A stretch of DNA of 64,000 bases from positions 1 through 64,000 of the forward strand of contig DASRGG010000022.1 of assembly GCA_035651155.1 (NCBI GenBank), written 5' to 3'. Under the pieces are notes generated by a model. It had not been told where the DNA came from, searched no databases, and was given only the letters and a program-made list of their open reading frames with translations. Source of the stretch: CF-39 sp035651155. Its GTDB lineage: Bacteria > Chloroflexota > Limnocylindria > P2-11E. Below are positions 49,221 to 57,550 of the stretch, piece after piece; the stretch's first letter is position 1, and every line of letters starts with the position of its first letter. The position numbers were made by a program, and so were the translations under genes.

Positions 49221-49352
49221 GACGGGGGACGTCGCCGTCCGGCCGCTCGTAGTGCTCCCGGTGCGCGACCTGCGTATCGTCTCGACTCCTCGGACCGTGC
49301 TGGTAGGCCTGTTCGTATATCGACCATCCAGTGCGCAAAAAGACCAGGTGCG

Positions 49353-49381
49353 ATTGCAGCGCCTCGGCGGTCGCTTGTCAA
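49353..49381 (-). promoter_or_regulatory. Promoter TTGACA-N17-TGCAAT upstream of the IclR gene
   Basis: On the minus strand TTGACA is at 49381-49376 and TGCAAT at 49358-49353, with a perfect 17-bp spacer. The leader to GTG 49220 would be about 125 bases and includes a partial palindrome around TCGATATACGA, a possible autoregulatory site. Confidence 0.5.
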
Positions 49382-49491
49382 CGTCCTCGGGCACCGCTGT
49401 CTATCCGCGCGGTCCTCGTCCCTCGGCGAGCTGGCGATCACCGCGGCGGCTTCCTGGATCGTTCGCGACGTCGCGCGCTACCATCTCACGC

Positions 49492-49821
49492 GTGAACGAG
49501 ATCGAGATCCTCGGTCTCTTCGGCGCGACCTTGCGGCCCTGTTCGGTGTGCGACATCAGCGACCTCGGCAGCAAGCTCGAGCGCGAGCAGGCGGCCGAGG
49601 CGACGGACGCCGCCCGCGCCGACTCCGACGTCGCGTACCGGATCGCGGTCGCGGTCTTCGGCCGCCACGGCGCGGCGGTCCGCGTCCGGCTCACGCCCAT
49701 CGATTCACCCCGCGGGATGTGGCTCACGCTCCGGCATCGGCTCGGCGGCGGGCCGCAGGTCCTCGTAAATGGCCGGAAAACTGCGGCAGAGCCTGAAAGA
49801 GTGCTCGCGGCGCTCGCGTAG
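49492..49821 (+). CDS. Small thioredoxin-fold-like protein with a CxxC motif
   Basis: A 109-aa protein beginning VNEIEILGLFGATLRPCSVCD, with a C-S-V-C pair at residues 17-20. It ends GGGPQVLVNGRKTAAEPERVLAAL, which resembles the cis-Pro and last strand/helix of a thioredoxin or glutaredoxin fold. The middle is rich in Ala and Arg. The cellular role is unknown; a redox or metal-binding function is plausible from the CxxC. GTG 49492 is the only good start. It lies 122 bp before the CstA gene. Confidence 0.6.
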   Translation: MNEIEILGLFGATLRPCSVCDISDLGSKLEREQAAEATDAARADSDVAYRIAVAVFGRHGAAVRVRLTPIDSPRGMWLTLRHRLGGGPQVLVNGRKTAAEPERVLAALA

Positions 49822-49943
49822 GGATTTGCCAGGGGAGGCCATAATCCAGCGGCGAGGGTGCTCGCGCGCTCGCGGGAGGGGGTGAGTCCCGGCCACACGA
49901 CGTATTCGGTACGGAAAGCGACCTTCTCTAGGAGGGATGCGTA

Positions 49944-51761
49944 GTGCTGGATACCCCGTTCCTATTCGTTCTCATCGCACTCGTCGCATACGGCATCGCG
50001 TACTTCTGGTACGGCAAGTGGTTCGACCGGAACGTCTGGAAGTCCGACGCGTCGAAGACCACGCCGGCGCACATGTACCTCGACGGTGTCGAGTACTTCC
50101 CGGTCTCGAAGTACGTGCTCTGGGGCTACCAGTTCAAGAGCGTCGCGGCGCTCGGACCCGTCCTCGGTCCGTTCATCGCCATCCAGTACGGCTGGGTCCC
50201 GGCGCTGCTCTGGATCGTGTTCGGGAACTTCTTCATCGGGTGGCTCCAGGACTACGGCTCGGTCATGGTCAGCGTCCGCAACCAGGGTCGCTCGTTCGGC
50301 CCGATCAGCTACGAGTTCACTGGCGCGGCAGGCCGGAACACGTTGCTGTGGTTCGTGCTCCTGTACCTCCTCATCATCTCGGCGACGTTCATCTTCTTCA
50401 TCGCGACGTTCTGGAACATCTTCCCCGGCGTCTTCTGGGCGACGCTCGGCGTGTTCGTCGCGGGCGTCGTGGCGGGCCGGCTCATCTACAAGGTCCGCAT
50501 GAACATCATGGGCGTGAGCGCGATCGCGCTCGCCATCGTCGCCGTCACGCTCTACCTCTCGACCATCCTCCAGTGGCCGGCGAAGGACTTCCTCGGCGTC
50601 TGGACGATCCCGTTCTGGGCCGCGGTCTGCCTCGTGTTCCTGTACGCGGGCGCGATCCTGCCGCTGCCCAGCTTCATCCAACCGGTGAACTTCGTCGCAT
50701 TCTTCCCGGCATTCCTCGCGGTCCTGCTCATCATCGTCGGCGCGCTGCTCTCGCCGGTCACGAACGTCCACCTCACGCAGCCCGGATGGAAGACGTTCTT
50801 CCCATCCGACGCGGTCGGTCCGCTCTGGCCGGTGATGTTCGTGGCCATCGCGTGCGGAGCGATCAGCGGCTGGCACTCGCTCGTCGGTAGCTCGTCAACG
50901 AGCAAGCAGCTCGACATCGAGACCGACGCGCACCCGGTCGGCGCGGGCGCGATGCTCTCCGAGGGTCTCCTCGGCCTCGCATCGCTCTCCGCGTACATGA
51001 TCGTGTCGCCCGACGTCATCAAGCAGGGCAACGTGGGCGCGTGGGTCTTCGGAGCCACGCAATTCACGCAGGGCTACCTCGGTTTCCTCGGCGACGTGGG
51101 CCTCAAGGCGTACTTCGGCATGGCGCTCGTGATCTTCGCGATCACGGTGCAGGCGCTCGTCACGCGCTTCTGGCGTCTCGTCGCGGCGGAGGTCTCCTCG
51201 GGCACGAGCCTCGCGTGGTTCGGCCACAAGCAGATCGCGACGATCGCGGGCCTCGCCATCCCGTGGGTCCTCGCGGTCACGGGCTCGTGGATCAACCTCT
51301 GGCTGTACTTCGGTGGAGCGAACCAGCTCCTCGCCGCGCTCGCGTTGTGGCTCATCTCGATCCACTTCGTGCGCGTGAAGGCGCCGAGCCGCTTCACGCT
51401 CATTCCCGCGGTCTTCATGACGATCACGACGATCACCGCGCTCGGCTACCAGACGCTCATCTTCGCCAGGGCGGGCCTGGGTCTCTTCGGCATGACGCTG
51501 TTCAAGATCTCGGACAAGGGTCTCGAGCTCTTCCTGAACACGCCGGCCGGCCCGCTCGTCCAGGCGGGGCAATGGATCGCCCAGCCCGAGGCGAAGACGT
51601 GGGCGTATCTCTTCAATCTCGTGTTCGCGGTCGTCGGCCTCATGCTGTTCCTGCTCGGCATCCGCATGGCCCTGTACGTGTGGGACGGCTACCGCCGCTT
51701 CAGCGGCGGCGCCGCGCCCGCACCGTCTCCCGCACCTGCCGCAACGGGCGGCGAGGACTAG
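49944..51761 (+). CDS. Carbon starvation protein CstA-family transporter
   Basis: A 605-aa polytopic membrane protein with about 15 hydrophobic segments. Family hallmarks are an AYGIAYFWYGKW start, VLWGYQFKSVAALGPVLGP, GNFFIGWLQDYGSVMVSVRNQG and ISGWHSLVGSSSTSKQLD. CstA relatives import peptides or pyruvate. The last 25 residues are a Pro/Ala tail. GGAGGG lies seven bases before GTG 49944. The 122-bp leader contains CATAAT and small hairpins but no clear riboswitch. A strong terminator follows the gene, separating it from the small-protein/ATPase operon. Confidence 0.92.
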   Translation: MLDTPFLFVLIALVAYGIAYFWYGKWFDRNVWKSDASKTTPAHMYLDGVEYFPVSKYVLWGYQFKSVAALGPVLGPFIAIQYGWVPALLWIVFGNFFIGWLQDYGSVMVSVRNQGRSFGPISYEFTGAAGRNTLLWFVLLYLLIISATFIFFIATFWNIFPGVFWATLGVFVAGVVAGRLIYKVRMNIMGVSAIALAIVAVTLYLSTILQWPAKDFLGVWTIPFWAAVCLVFLYAGAILPLPSFIQPVNFVAFFPAFLAVLLIIVGALLSPVTNVHLTQPGWKTFFPSDAVGPLWPVMFVAIACGAISGWHSLVGSSSTSKQLDIETDAHPVGAGAMLSEGLLGLASLSAYMIVSPDVIKQGNVGAWVFGATQFTQGYLGFLGDVGLKAYFGMALVIFAITVQALVTRFWRLVAAEVSSGTSLAWFGHKQIATIAGLAIPWVLAVTGSWINLWLYFGGANQLLAALALWLISIHFVRVKAPSRFTLIPAVFMTITTITALGYQTLIFARAGLGLFGMTLFKISDKGLELFLNTPAGPLVQAGQWIAQPEAKTWAYLFNLVFAVVGLMLFLLGIRMALYVWDGYRRFSGGAAPAPSPAPAATGGED

Positions 51762-51774
51762 CCCGTCTCGCAGC

Positions 51775-51820
51775 GATGGGCGCCGTCTCCTTCACCGGAG
51801 CGGCGCCCATCCTCGCTTTT
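51775..51820 (+). terminator. Rho-independent terminator after cstA
   Basis: An 11-bp perfect stem GATGGGCGCCG (51775-51785) / CGGCGCCCATC (51801-51811), extended inside by CTCC/GGAG, is followed by CTCGC and TTTT (51817-51820). It is the clearest intrinsic terminator in the window and lies 14 bp after the cstA stop. Confidence 0.85.
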
Positions 51821-51876
51821 GTGGCACGCGCCCCGCGGACATAGACTCCCGATCACGTTCCACGAGGAGGACCGAC

Positions 51877-52164
51877 GTGCCTGAGAAGGACAAGCCTGCC
51901 GAGCCCGAGAAGAAGGCCGGCATCGGGACCGTCTTCAAGGGTGTGCTCTACGGGATGGCGAGCCACGGTCACGTGACTGCGACGCTGCGCACGCGGATGT
52001 ACCTCGAGCATCTCTTCATGTTCATCACCCTCGGCGACATGCTCGGGATCCCCGTGCTCCCGCCGTACTACTCGCTGCGCATCCTCCCGTACGCGGTCCC
52101 GAACATCGCGTCGTGGAAGCAGCGGATCTTCCGTGAGCGCGACTTCACCGACGCGATCTACTAG
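51877..52164 (+). CDS. Small membrane-associated protein of the Get3-like cluster (paralogue of 56882-57202)
   Basis: A 95-aa protein with a charged Lys/Glu/Pro-rich start (MPEKDKPAEPEKK), then hydrophobic sequence LFMFITLGDMLGIPVLPPYYS and a C-terminal LRILPYAVPNIASWKQRIF. It shares a pattern with the protein encoded at 56882-57202: GD/GE-x-LGIP, L-x-LPY-x-x-P, and WK-x-R. The pattern suggests a membrane hairpin or amphipathic segment followed by a cytosolic tail. I know no name for this family. It is the first gene of an operon with two Get3/ArsA-like ATPases (52 bp ahead), so it may be their client, adaptor or receptor. Confidence 0.72.
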   Translation: MPEKDKPAEPEKKAGIGTVFKGVLYGMASHGHVTATLRTRMYLEHLFMFITLGDMLGIPVLPPYYSLRILPYAVPNIASWKQRIFRERDFTDAIY

Positions 52165-52215
52165 AGAGAGCGGGAGGCGGCCGGTGATCGTGAGACGCGG
52201 CCGGCGAGTCGCCCG

Positions 52216-53229
52216 GTGACCGTGGCGACGGGACAGCTCGGCCTCGCGCGCTTCTTCGAGAAGCGCGGCAGCATCCCGGAGATCGTTATCTTCGCCGGCA
52301 AGGGCGGCCTCGGAAAGACGACGTCGTCCGCCGCGCTCTCGCACCACCTCTCGCAGGACCTCGGGAAGCGCACGCTGTGCTTCTCCACCGACCCCCAGGC
52401 CTCCCTCTCGGACATCTTCGAGCAGAACTTCTACGGCCTCGGGGTCACCGAGCTGAAGCCGCGGCTCAACGTGGTCGAGATCGACGCGGACCGCCGCGTC
52501 GCCGAGTACCAGAAAGAGGTCAAGCAGAAGATCAAGGACCTCCACGGGCTCGACGAGATCCCGGCCGAGATCGACGAATACATCGACTCGACCTCGGCCG
52601 AGCCCGCGATGTACGAGTCGGCGACGTACGACGCGATGGCCGAGCTCGTCGCCAAGCACGAGTTCGAGCACTACGTCTTCGACATGCCGCCCTTCGGACA
52701 CGGCGTCCGCATGGTCGCGATGGCCGACATCCTCTCGAAGTGGGTCGAGAAGATCACCGAGGCGCGCGGCAAGGTGCAGGAGTACGACGCCGTCGCCGCG
52801 ACGCTCAAGGGCCAGAAGGTGAGCGAGGACGCGGTCATGGGCGAGCTCCTCGCGATCCGCACGAAGATCAAGACCTTCACCGACCTCATCGTCGACCGCA
52901 CGCGCACCGCGTTCTTCATGGTGCTCATCCCCGAGAAGATGGCGATCCTCGACACCGACCGCGCGCTCGGCATGTTCCGCTCGCTCGGGATCGAGATGAG
53001 CGGCATCGTCGTGAACCAGGTGTATCCGGCGGAGCTCCTGGACAAATCGAACCTCTCGACCTTCCTGAAGAACCGCATCGAGACGCAGCAGCGCTACCTG
53101 AAGGAGATCAGGGAGAAGTTCGGCGAGTACCTCGTCTCGGCGATGCCCATGTACGAGCGCGAGCCGAAGGGGATGGACATGATCGCGAAGGCGTCGATCG
53201 ACCTGCTGAACAGCCCGGTGCGGATCTGA
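52216..53229 (+). CDS. Get3/ArsA-family ATPase, subunit A (catalytic residues kept)
   Basis: A 337-aa ATPase of the ArsA/Get3 (SIMIBI) class. The deviant Walker A FAGKGGLGKTTSS (26-38) has the signature Lys. Switch I STDPQAS (57-63) keeps the catalytic-position Asp59. Switch II DMPPFGHGVR (156-165) keeps Gly-His. No CxxC zinc motif and no arsenite Cys triad are visible. Family members target tail-anchored proteins (Get3) or drive arsenite export (ArsA). Mycobacteria have a similar two-gene pair, Rv3679/Rv3680. GTG 52216. It probably heterodimerises with the next gene product. Confidence 0.88.
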   Translation: MTVATGQLGLARFFEKRGSIPEIVIFAGKGGLGKTTSSAALSHHLSQDLGKRTLCFSTDPQASLSDIFEQNFYGLGVTELKPRLNVVEIDADRRVAEYQKEVKQKIKDLHGLDEIPAEIDEYIDSTSAEPAMYESATYDAMAELVAKHEFEHYVFDMPPFGHGVRMVAMADILSKWVEKITEARGKVQEYDAVAATLKGQKVSEDAVMGELLAIRTKIKTFTDLIVDRTRTAFFMVLIPEKMAILDTDRALGMFRSLGIEMSGIVVNQVYPAELLDKSNLSTFLKNRIETQQRYLKEIREKFGEYLVSAMPMYEREPKGMDMIAKASIDLLNSPVRI

Positions 53230-53260
53230 TGGGTCGCTCGACCAGCCGAGGGCGCGGGTA

Positions 53261-54292
53261 ATGGATCGCCTCGCGCAGTTCCTCGAGACGCACCCCGACC
53301 TGAAGTTCGTGTTCACCGGCGGCAAGGGCGGCGTGGGGAAGACCGTGACCGCCGCCGCGCTCGCGCTGTACTTCGCCGGCAACGGCAAGAAGGTCATGCT
53401 CGCCTCGCTCAACCCGGTGCACTCGCTCTCGTCCGTCTTCGACCAGGACCTTTCCGGCGGAAAGTCGAAGACGGTGCAGGACGGGAACCTCGGCGGGCGC
53501 CTCGTCGCGATCGAGGTCGAGACGAAGGACGTCGTCGAGCGCTACCGCGAGAACATCGGCAAGCGCGTGCGCGAGTTCTTGAAGTGGTCGGACATCCCGG
53601 TCGACGCGAAGCCGTTCGTCGACATCGCCGTCACCAACCCCGCCTTCGAGGAGTCGGCGATGTTCGACAAGATGACCGACGTCATGCTCACCGAGGGCCA
53701 CGACTACGACGTCATCGTCTTCGACACCGCCGCGGTCGCGAACGCGATCCGGCTCATCGGCCTCTCCAAGATCTACGGGCTCTGGCTCGGCCGCATGATC
53801 GAGAGCCGCAAGGAGGCGCTGTCGCTGCGGGTCCAGCTCTCCTTCCGCAAGGAGAAGATCATGGAGGAGGTCAAGAAGGACCCGCTCATGGCGGACCTCA
53901 TCGACATGAACGAGCGCTTCAACAAGGTGAAGGACGTGCTCCTCGATCCGAAGCGCACCGCGTTCTTCTTCGTCACGCTGCCGCTCGCGCTCCCGATCTC
54001 GGTGGTCGAGCGCTTCATCGAGAGCGTGAAGAGCTACGGCGTGCCGGTGGGTGGCGTGGTCGTGAACCAGGTGCTGCCGCGCGAGGTCGTGGAACAGCAT
54101 CGCGACGAGACGTACCTCGCGAACAAGTTCGACGAGCAGCAGGGCTACCTGCGTCGCATCAAGACGAACCTCGGCCCGCTCGTGCGCGCGCAGCTTCCGC
54201 TGTACGAGGACGAGGTGCGCGGGATGGCCGCGATGCGGGCGATCGCGCGCGATCTCTTCTCCTACGAGCCCGACTTCTGGGCCACGCTGTAG
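53261..54292 (+). CDS. Get3/ArsA-family ATPase, subunit B (degenerate catalytic site)
   Basis: A 343-aa paralogue of the preceding protein. Walker A TGGKGGVGKTVT (19-30) is intact. Switch I reads SLNPVHS (49-55), with Asn51 in place of the Asp, and switch II reads DTAAVANAIR (155-164) where DTAPTGH is usual. Nucleotide binding is probably kept, while hydrolysis may be weak or absent. The pattern suggests an asymmetric heterodimer with one regulatory subunit. It lies 31 bp after subunit A. No transmembrane segment, zinc CxxC or arsenite site is visible. Confidence 0.88.
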   Translation: MDRLAQFLETHPDLKFVFTGGKGGVGKTVTAAALALYFAGNGKKVMLASLNPVHSLSSVFDQDLSGGKSKTVQDGNLGGRLVAIEVETKDVVERYRENIGKRVREFLKWSDIPVDAKPFVDIAVTNPAFEESAMFDKMTDVMLTEGHDYDVIVFDTAAVANAIRLIGLSKIYGLWLGRMIESRKEALSLRVQLSFRKEKIMEEVKKDPLMADLIDMNERFNKVKDVLLDPKRTAFFFVTLPLALPISVVERFIESVKSYGVPVGGVVVNQVLPREVVEQHRDETYLANKFDEQQGYLRRIKTNLGPLVRAQLPLYEDEVRGMAAMRAIARDLFSYEPDFWATL

Positions 54293-54366
54293 CGACCGAA
54301 CGCACGAGACGGCGCGAAGACCCCGCGATCCCGTGGACGTGCCGGCCGCGAGTAGCCTGTAGTCCG

Positions 54367-54864
54367 ATGACGCGCGTTCCCGACGGCATCCGCAGGCACG
54401 TGCTCGCGTCGGCCAACATCCTCCTCGGCGCGAGCAACTTCGTGGTCATCGCGCTGCCCGACCGCTACAGCGTCGGTCAGACGATCAATCCCGCCGAGGT
54501 CGCCGGGACGCATCCCGCGCGGGGTGCCGCATGGGTCCTCGATGGCCGGTGCTCGCACTACCTCCGCGACAGCCAGACGCGTGAGTCGCTCGAGCTGCTC
54601 GTCGTTTCGCGTCGTGGCGAGGGCTCGGTCCCGAAGTGGTTCGGCTCGTCCGACACCCGCCCGCTCGTCGTCGCGCAGCACGATGCCCGGCTCATGGTCG
54701 ACGAGATCAGGGTCGGCTTCCCGCGTCGCCGCCCGATGGCGCGCCTTCGCGCCGCGTGGTCCTGCGAGCGGACGAAGCGCGCCCTCGAGATCGAGCTGCT
54801 CGGCCCGCACGACGCGGACCTCGCGCCGATCGCGGAGGCGTTCGCGCTGGCGGAGTGCCATTGA
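54367..54864 (+). CDS. Conserved-looking hypothetical protein
   Basis: A 165-aa protein that I do not recognise. It starts MTRVPDGIRRHVLASANILLG and has a mixed alpha/beta look with no transmembrane helix, two Cys near the middle and end of the chain, and an acidic C-terminal helix LAPIAEAFALAECH. Codon use is like its neighbours. It lies between the Get3-like pair (74 bp) and the aldehyde dehydrogenase gene (12 bp) on the same strand, so it may be co-transcribed with either. Confidence 0.6.
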   Translation: MTRVPDGIRRHVLASANILLGASNFVVIALPDRYSVGQTINPAEVAGTHPARGAAWVLDGRCSHYLRDSQTRESLELLVVSRRGEGSVPKWFGSSDTRPLVVAQHDARLMVDEIRVGFPRRRPMARLRAAWSCERTKRALEIELLGPHDADLAPIAEAFALAECH

Positions 54865-54876
54865 GGAGGGTGTGCC

Positions 54877-56331
54877 ATGACCGCTTCGGTATTCGCTGAG
54901 CCGCGCATGTTCGTCGGGGGAGAGTGGGTCGACGCCGGGGGCGGCGAGCGCTTCGAGACGATCGATCCCTCCACCGGTGCGCCGCTCGCGAGCGTCCCGT
55001 CCGCCACGGCGGCCGACGTCGACCGCGCCGTGCGTGCCGCACAGGCAGCCGCGCCGGCCTGGGCCCGGCTGAACGCGCGGAAGCGCGGCCAGCTCCTCAT
55101 CGAGGCCGCGAAGCGCGTGCGCGCGAAGGCCGAGCGCATCGCGATGCTCGACGCCGTCGACGGCGGCATGCCGCTGAAGGCGGCGCGCGCCGACGTGGCC
55201 AAGGGCACCGAGAAGATCGAGTACTTCGCCGAGCTGTCGCAGGAGGTGAAGGGCGAGACGTTCCCGGTGCAGGGCGGTAGCTTCACCTACTCGCTTCGGC
55301 AGCCGTACGGCGTCGTCGCCGTCGTGAATCCCTTCAACCATCCCGCCGCGTTCACGCTCGGCAAGGCCGCGGCGCCGCTCGCCGCAGGCAACACCGTCGT
55401 CGTGAAGCCGCCCGCCGAGGCGCCCCTCTCGTCGCTCGAGGTCGCCGCCGCGATGGCCGAGGCCCTCCCGCCGGGCGTCTTCAACGTCATCACCGGGCGC
55501 GGGCACACTGCGGGCAACGCGCTCGTGGCGCACCCCGGCATCGGCAAGATCCAGTTCACCGGCAGCGTCGCGACGGGGCAGGCCATCCTCACCGCGGCGG
55601 CACAGAACGTCGTCCCCGCGGTGCTCGAGCTCGGTGGGAAGAACGCGAACATCGTCTTCGCCGACGCCGACATGGATCGTGCGGTCGCCGGTGCGGTCGC
55701 GGGCATGTCGCTCAGCGTGTGCGGGCAGTCGTGCCAGTCGGGTACGCGCCTCTTCCTCCATCGCGACATCCACGACGCGTTCATCGAGCGTCTCGTCGCG
55801 AAGCTCGAGAAGGTGCGCATCGGCATCGCCTCGGACGAGACGACGGAGATGGGGCCGCTCATCTCAGCGCGCCAGCTCGAGGTCGTGCGCTCGTACATCG
55901 CATCGGGCCGCGCGCAGGGCGCGCGCCTCGTCACGGGCGGCGTGTCACCCGCCGACGAGTCGCTGCGCCACGGCTTCTTCATGCGCCCGACCGTCTTCGA
56001 CGGCGCGGACATGAGCATGACGATCGCACGCGAGGAGATCTTCGGTCCGGTGCTCGCGGTCTTCGCGTGGCACGACGAACGCGAGATGCTGCAGGCGGTG
56101 AACGCCGTCGAGTACGGGCTCACGGCGACGATCTGGTCCGAGGGCGTGCGCGCGCACGACGTCGCCCGCGAGATCGAGGCCGGCTACGTGTACATCAATA
56201 CGGAGCGCGGCGGCGCGCCGGGACTCCCGTTCGCGGGCTGGAAGCACAGCGGGCTGGGCCTCTCGCATTCGCGCGAGCCGCTCCTCGATTGGACCCGCAT
56301 CAAGATCGTCGACGCTCGGGCCGACGCCTAA
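54877..56331 (+). CDS. Aldehyde dehydrogenase family protein (NAD(P)-dependent)
   Basis: A 484-aa aldehyde dehydrogenase. NAD-binding and catalytic motifs are VNPFNHPAAFTLGKAAAPLAAGN, FTGSVATGQAI, VLELGGKNANIVF with the general-base Glu, and CGQSCQSGTRLFL with the nucleophile Cys in GQSC. The ending GLPFAGWKHSGLG is typical. The full length matches the superfamily. GAGGAGG precedes ATG 54877. It may oxidise an aldehyde from the nearby pathways; the exact substrate cannot be told. It is distinct from the dehydrogenase at 59371. Confidence 0.93.
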   Translation: MTASVFAEPRMFVGGEWVDAGGGERFETIDPSTGAPLASVPSATAADVDRAVRAAQAAAPAWARLNARKRGQLLIEAAKRVRAKAERIAMLDAVDGGMPLKAARADVAKGTEKIEYFAELSQEVKGETFPVQGGSFTYSLRQPYGVVAVVNPFNHPAAFTLGKAAAPLAAGNTVVVKPPAEAPLSSLEVAAAMAEALPPGVFNVITGRGHTAGNALVAHPGIGKIQFTGSVATGQAILTAAAQNVVPAVLELGGKNANIVFADADMDRAVAGAVAGMSLSVCGQSCQSGTRLFLHRDIHDAFIERLVAKLEKVRIGIASDETTEMGPLISARQLEVVRSYIASGRAQGARLVTGGVSPADESLRHGFFMRPTVFDGADMSMTIAREEIFGPVLAVFAWHDEREMLQAVNAVEYGLTATIWSEGVRAHDVAREIEAGYVYINTERGGAPGLPFAGWKHSGLGLSHSREPLLDWTRIKIVDARADA

Positions 56332-56381
56332 CACCACGCGCTCGTCGACGTCTGGACCGAGAGCCGCGCGGAGGCCGACCG

Positions 56382-56882
56382 CTAGCGCGATGCGGTCCGC
56401 GTCCGGATCGCGGCCGCGATGTCTGCGGGTGCGTGCGTTCGCACCCATCCGGGATCGATCGCCGCGATGACGTTCGGCGACGTGCGTGACAGCGAGACCT
56501 CGCGGATCGGCGCGGTGGCGGCGGGCGACGCATCGGCACGCGGCTTCTCACGGAGGTCGGCGCGCACCACGACGCTGTCGCCGCGGCGGCGGAGGAGCGC
56601 GGCGAGCCAGAGCGCGAGCGCCTCCCGCGGCATGAGCAGCGTGACGATCGCGACCTTCGTGAAGGGCGCGACCGCGTCGTCGACCGTGAGCTGGAAGCCG
56701 GCCTGTCCGAGCCAGCGCACCCGCGGCATCGACGTGCTCTCCGAGAGCTGCTGTGCGGCGAGCCCGAGCGTCCGCAGGTACGCGTTCGCCGTGCGGCGCT
56801 GCCAGAAGCCGCCGACGATGTACCAGCCGACGAACAGGAACGCGAGCGCGAAGACGAGGAGGACGCCCGTTCCCTGGTCCAT
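56382..56882 (-). CDS. Membrane-anchored hypothetical protein of the Get3-like cluster
   Basis: A 166-aa protein with one N-terminal membrane helix (GVLLVFALAFLFVGWYIVGGF, residues about 5-26) followed by WQRRTANAYL and a cytosolic domain of about 130 aa with TKVAIVTLLMPREALALWLAALLRRRGDSVVVRADL. I do not recognise the domain. ATG 56882 overlaps the stop of the upstream small-protein gene (TGATG), so the two are translationally coupled. Its partner's similarity to the 51877 protein links it to the ATPase pair on the other strand. Confidence 0.68.
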   Translation of the reverse strand: MDQGTGVLLVFALAFLFVGWYIVGGFWQRRTANAYLRTLGLAAQQLSESTSMPRVRWLGQAGFQLTVDDAVAPFTKVAIVTLLMPREALALWLAALLRRRGDSVVVRADLREKPRADASPAATAPIREVSLSRTSPNVIAAIDPGWVRTHAPADIAAAIRTRTASR

Positions 56883-57202
56883 CAGTGGATCTCCGGCGCG
56901 CGCTCGAGGACCTCGGTGTCTTCGAGCTGGCGCTCCTTCCACTTCTTCAGGTCGGGAAGCATGTATGGGAGGAGGTGCAGCGTGACGGTCGAGTTCATGA
57001 GCGGGATGCCCAGAAGCTCGCCCATGATCAGCACGTTCAGGGCGTCGGCGTAGCGCGAGCGCTCTTCGTGGAGCCCGTGCCAGAACTCGTAGACGAAGAA
57101 GCCCCACAGGATCTCGTTGACGCGATGTCGCAGCTTCGCCCACCGGCCATCGGGCTCCGGGCCGAGGCCGATCCGGATGATCCGCTGCCGCGGGTCGGGC
57201 AC
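56882..57202 (-). CDS. Small membrane-associated protein (paralogue of 51877-52164)
   Basis: A 106-aa protein with ILWGFFVYEFWHGLHEERSR, then ALNVLIMGELLGIPLMN and TLHLLPYMLPDLKKWKERQLED. The second half shares the pattern of the 51877 protein: G-D/E-x-LGIP, L-x-LPY-x-x-P, WK-x-R, then acidic residues. The N-terminal half differs. The two genes flank the Get3-like ATPases on opposite strands. The family is unknown to me; it may bind membranes through the hydrophobic part. It is followed in the same operon by the membrane-anchored protein at 56382. Confidence 0.72.
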   Translation of the reverse strand: MPDPRQRIIRIGLGPEPDGRWAKLRHRVNEILWGFFVYEFWHGLHEERSRYADALNVLIMGELLGIPLMNSTVTLHLLPYMLPDLKKWKERQLEDTEVLERAPEIH

Positions 57203-57331
57203 GACGGAAGCCTAGTACGGTATGTCGATCCCGCGAGCGTGCCCCGCTCGTCCGCGCGGCGGACCCAGCCGCCGGCGGGCCTCGATGTGCGGCGAGATCG
57301 TACCGCCGATCCGCTACCGCGTGGACCGCGG

Positions 57332-57541
57332 TCAGACGGGTCTGAGCAGCATCCCAAGCTTCGCCCGCAGGAGCTCGAGCGTGTCCGCGTCCACCGGGCG
57401 ATTCGCGCCGACATTCGCGCTTCCCACGTCGCATCCGAGCCTGCATGCGTAGCAGTCCTCGACGTTGACGCTCGCGCCGTAGGGGCAGGCGACCGCGGCC
57501 GTGGGCCGCGTCGGGCGCGTTCCGAGCCACTCCCGGTCCAT
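57332..57541 (-). CDS. Cys-rich microprotein (paralogue of 57551-57757)
   Basis: A 69-aa protein with the cluster ACPYGASVNVEDCYACRLGC, giving a CP-x9-C-x2-C-x3-C arrangement suitable for zinc or an iron-sulfur cluster. The rest is a short helix ending LLRAKLGMLLRPV. It resembles the next microprotein upstream (CP-x10-C-x2-C). No known domain is recognised. It is probably in one operon with that gene and with 57202-56382; the 129-bp spacer to 57202 shows no obvious terminator. Confidence 0.55.
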   Translation of the reverse strand: MDREWLGTRPTRPTAAVACPYGASVNVEDCYACRLGCDVGSANVGANRPVDADTLELLRAKLGMLLRPV

Positions 57542-57550
57542 GTGCGCCTC

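Noticed and set aside
49822..49943. Riboswitch in the leader of cstA
   Set aside because: Only short G/C hairpins such as GCGAG-GGTG-CTCGC are visible; no known riboswitch core could be recognised.
52216..54292. Arsenite-transporting ATPase (ArsA) annotation for the ATPase pair
   Set aside because: No arsenite-binding Cys triad, no arsB/arsR/arsD nearby; the Get3-like reading fits better.
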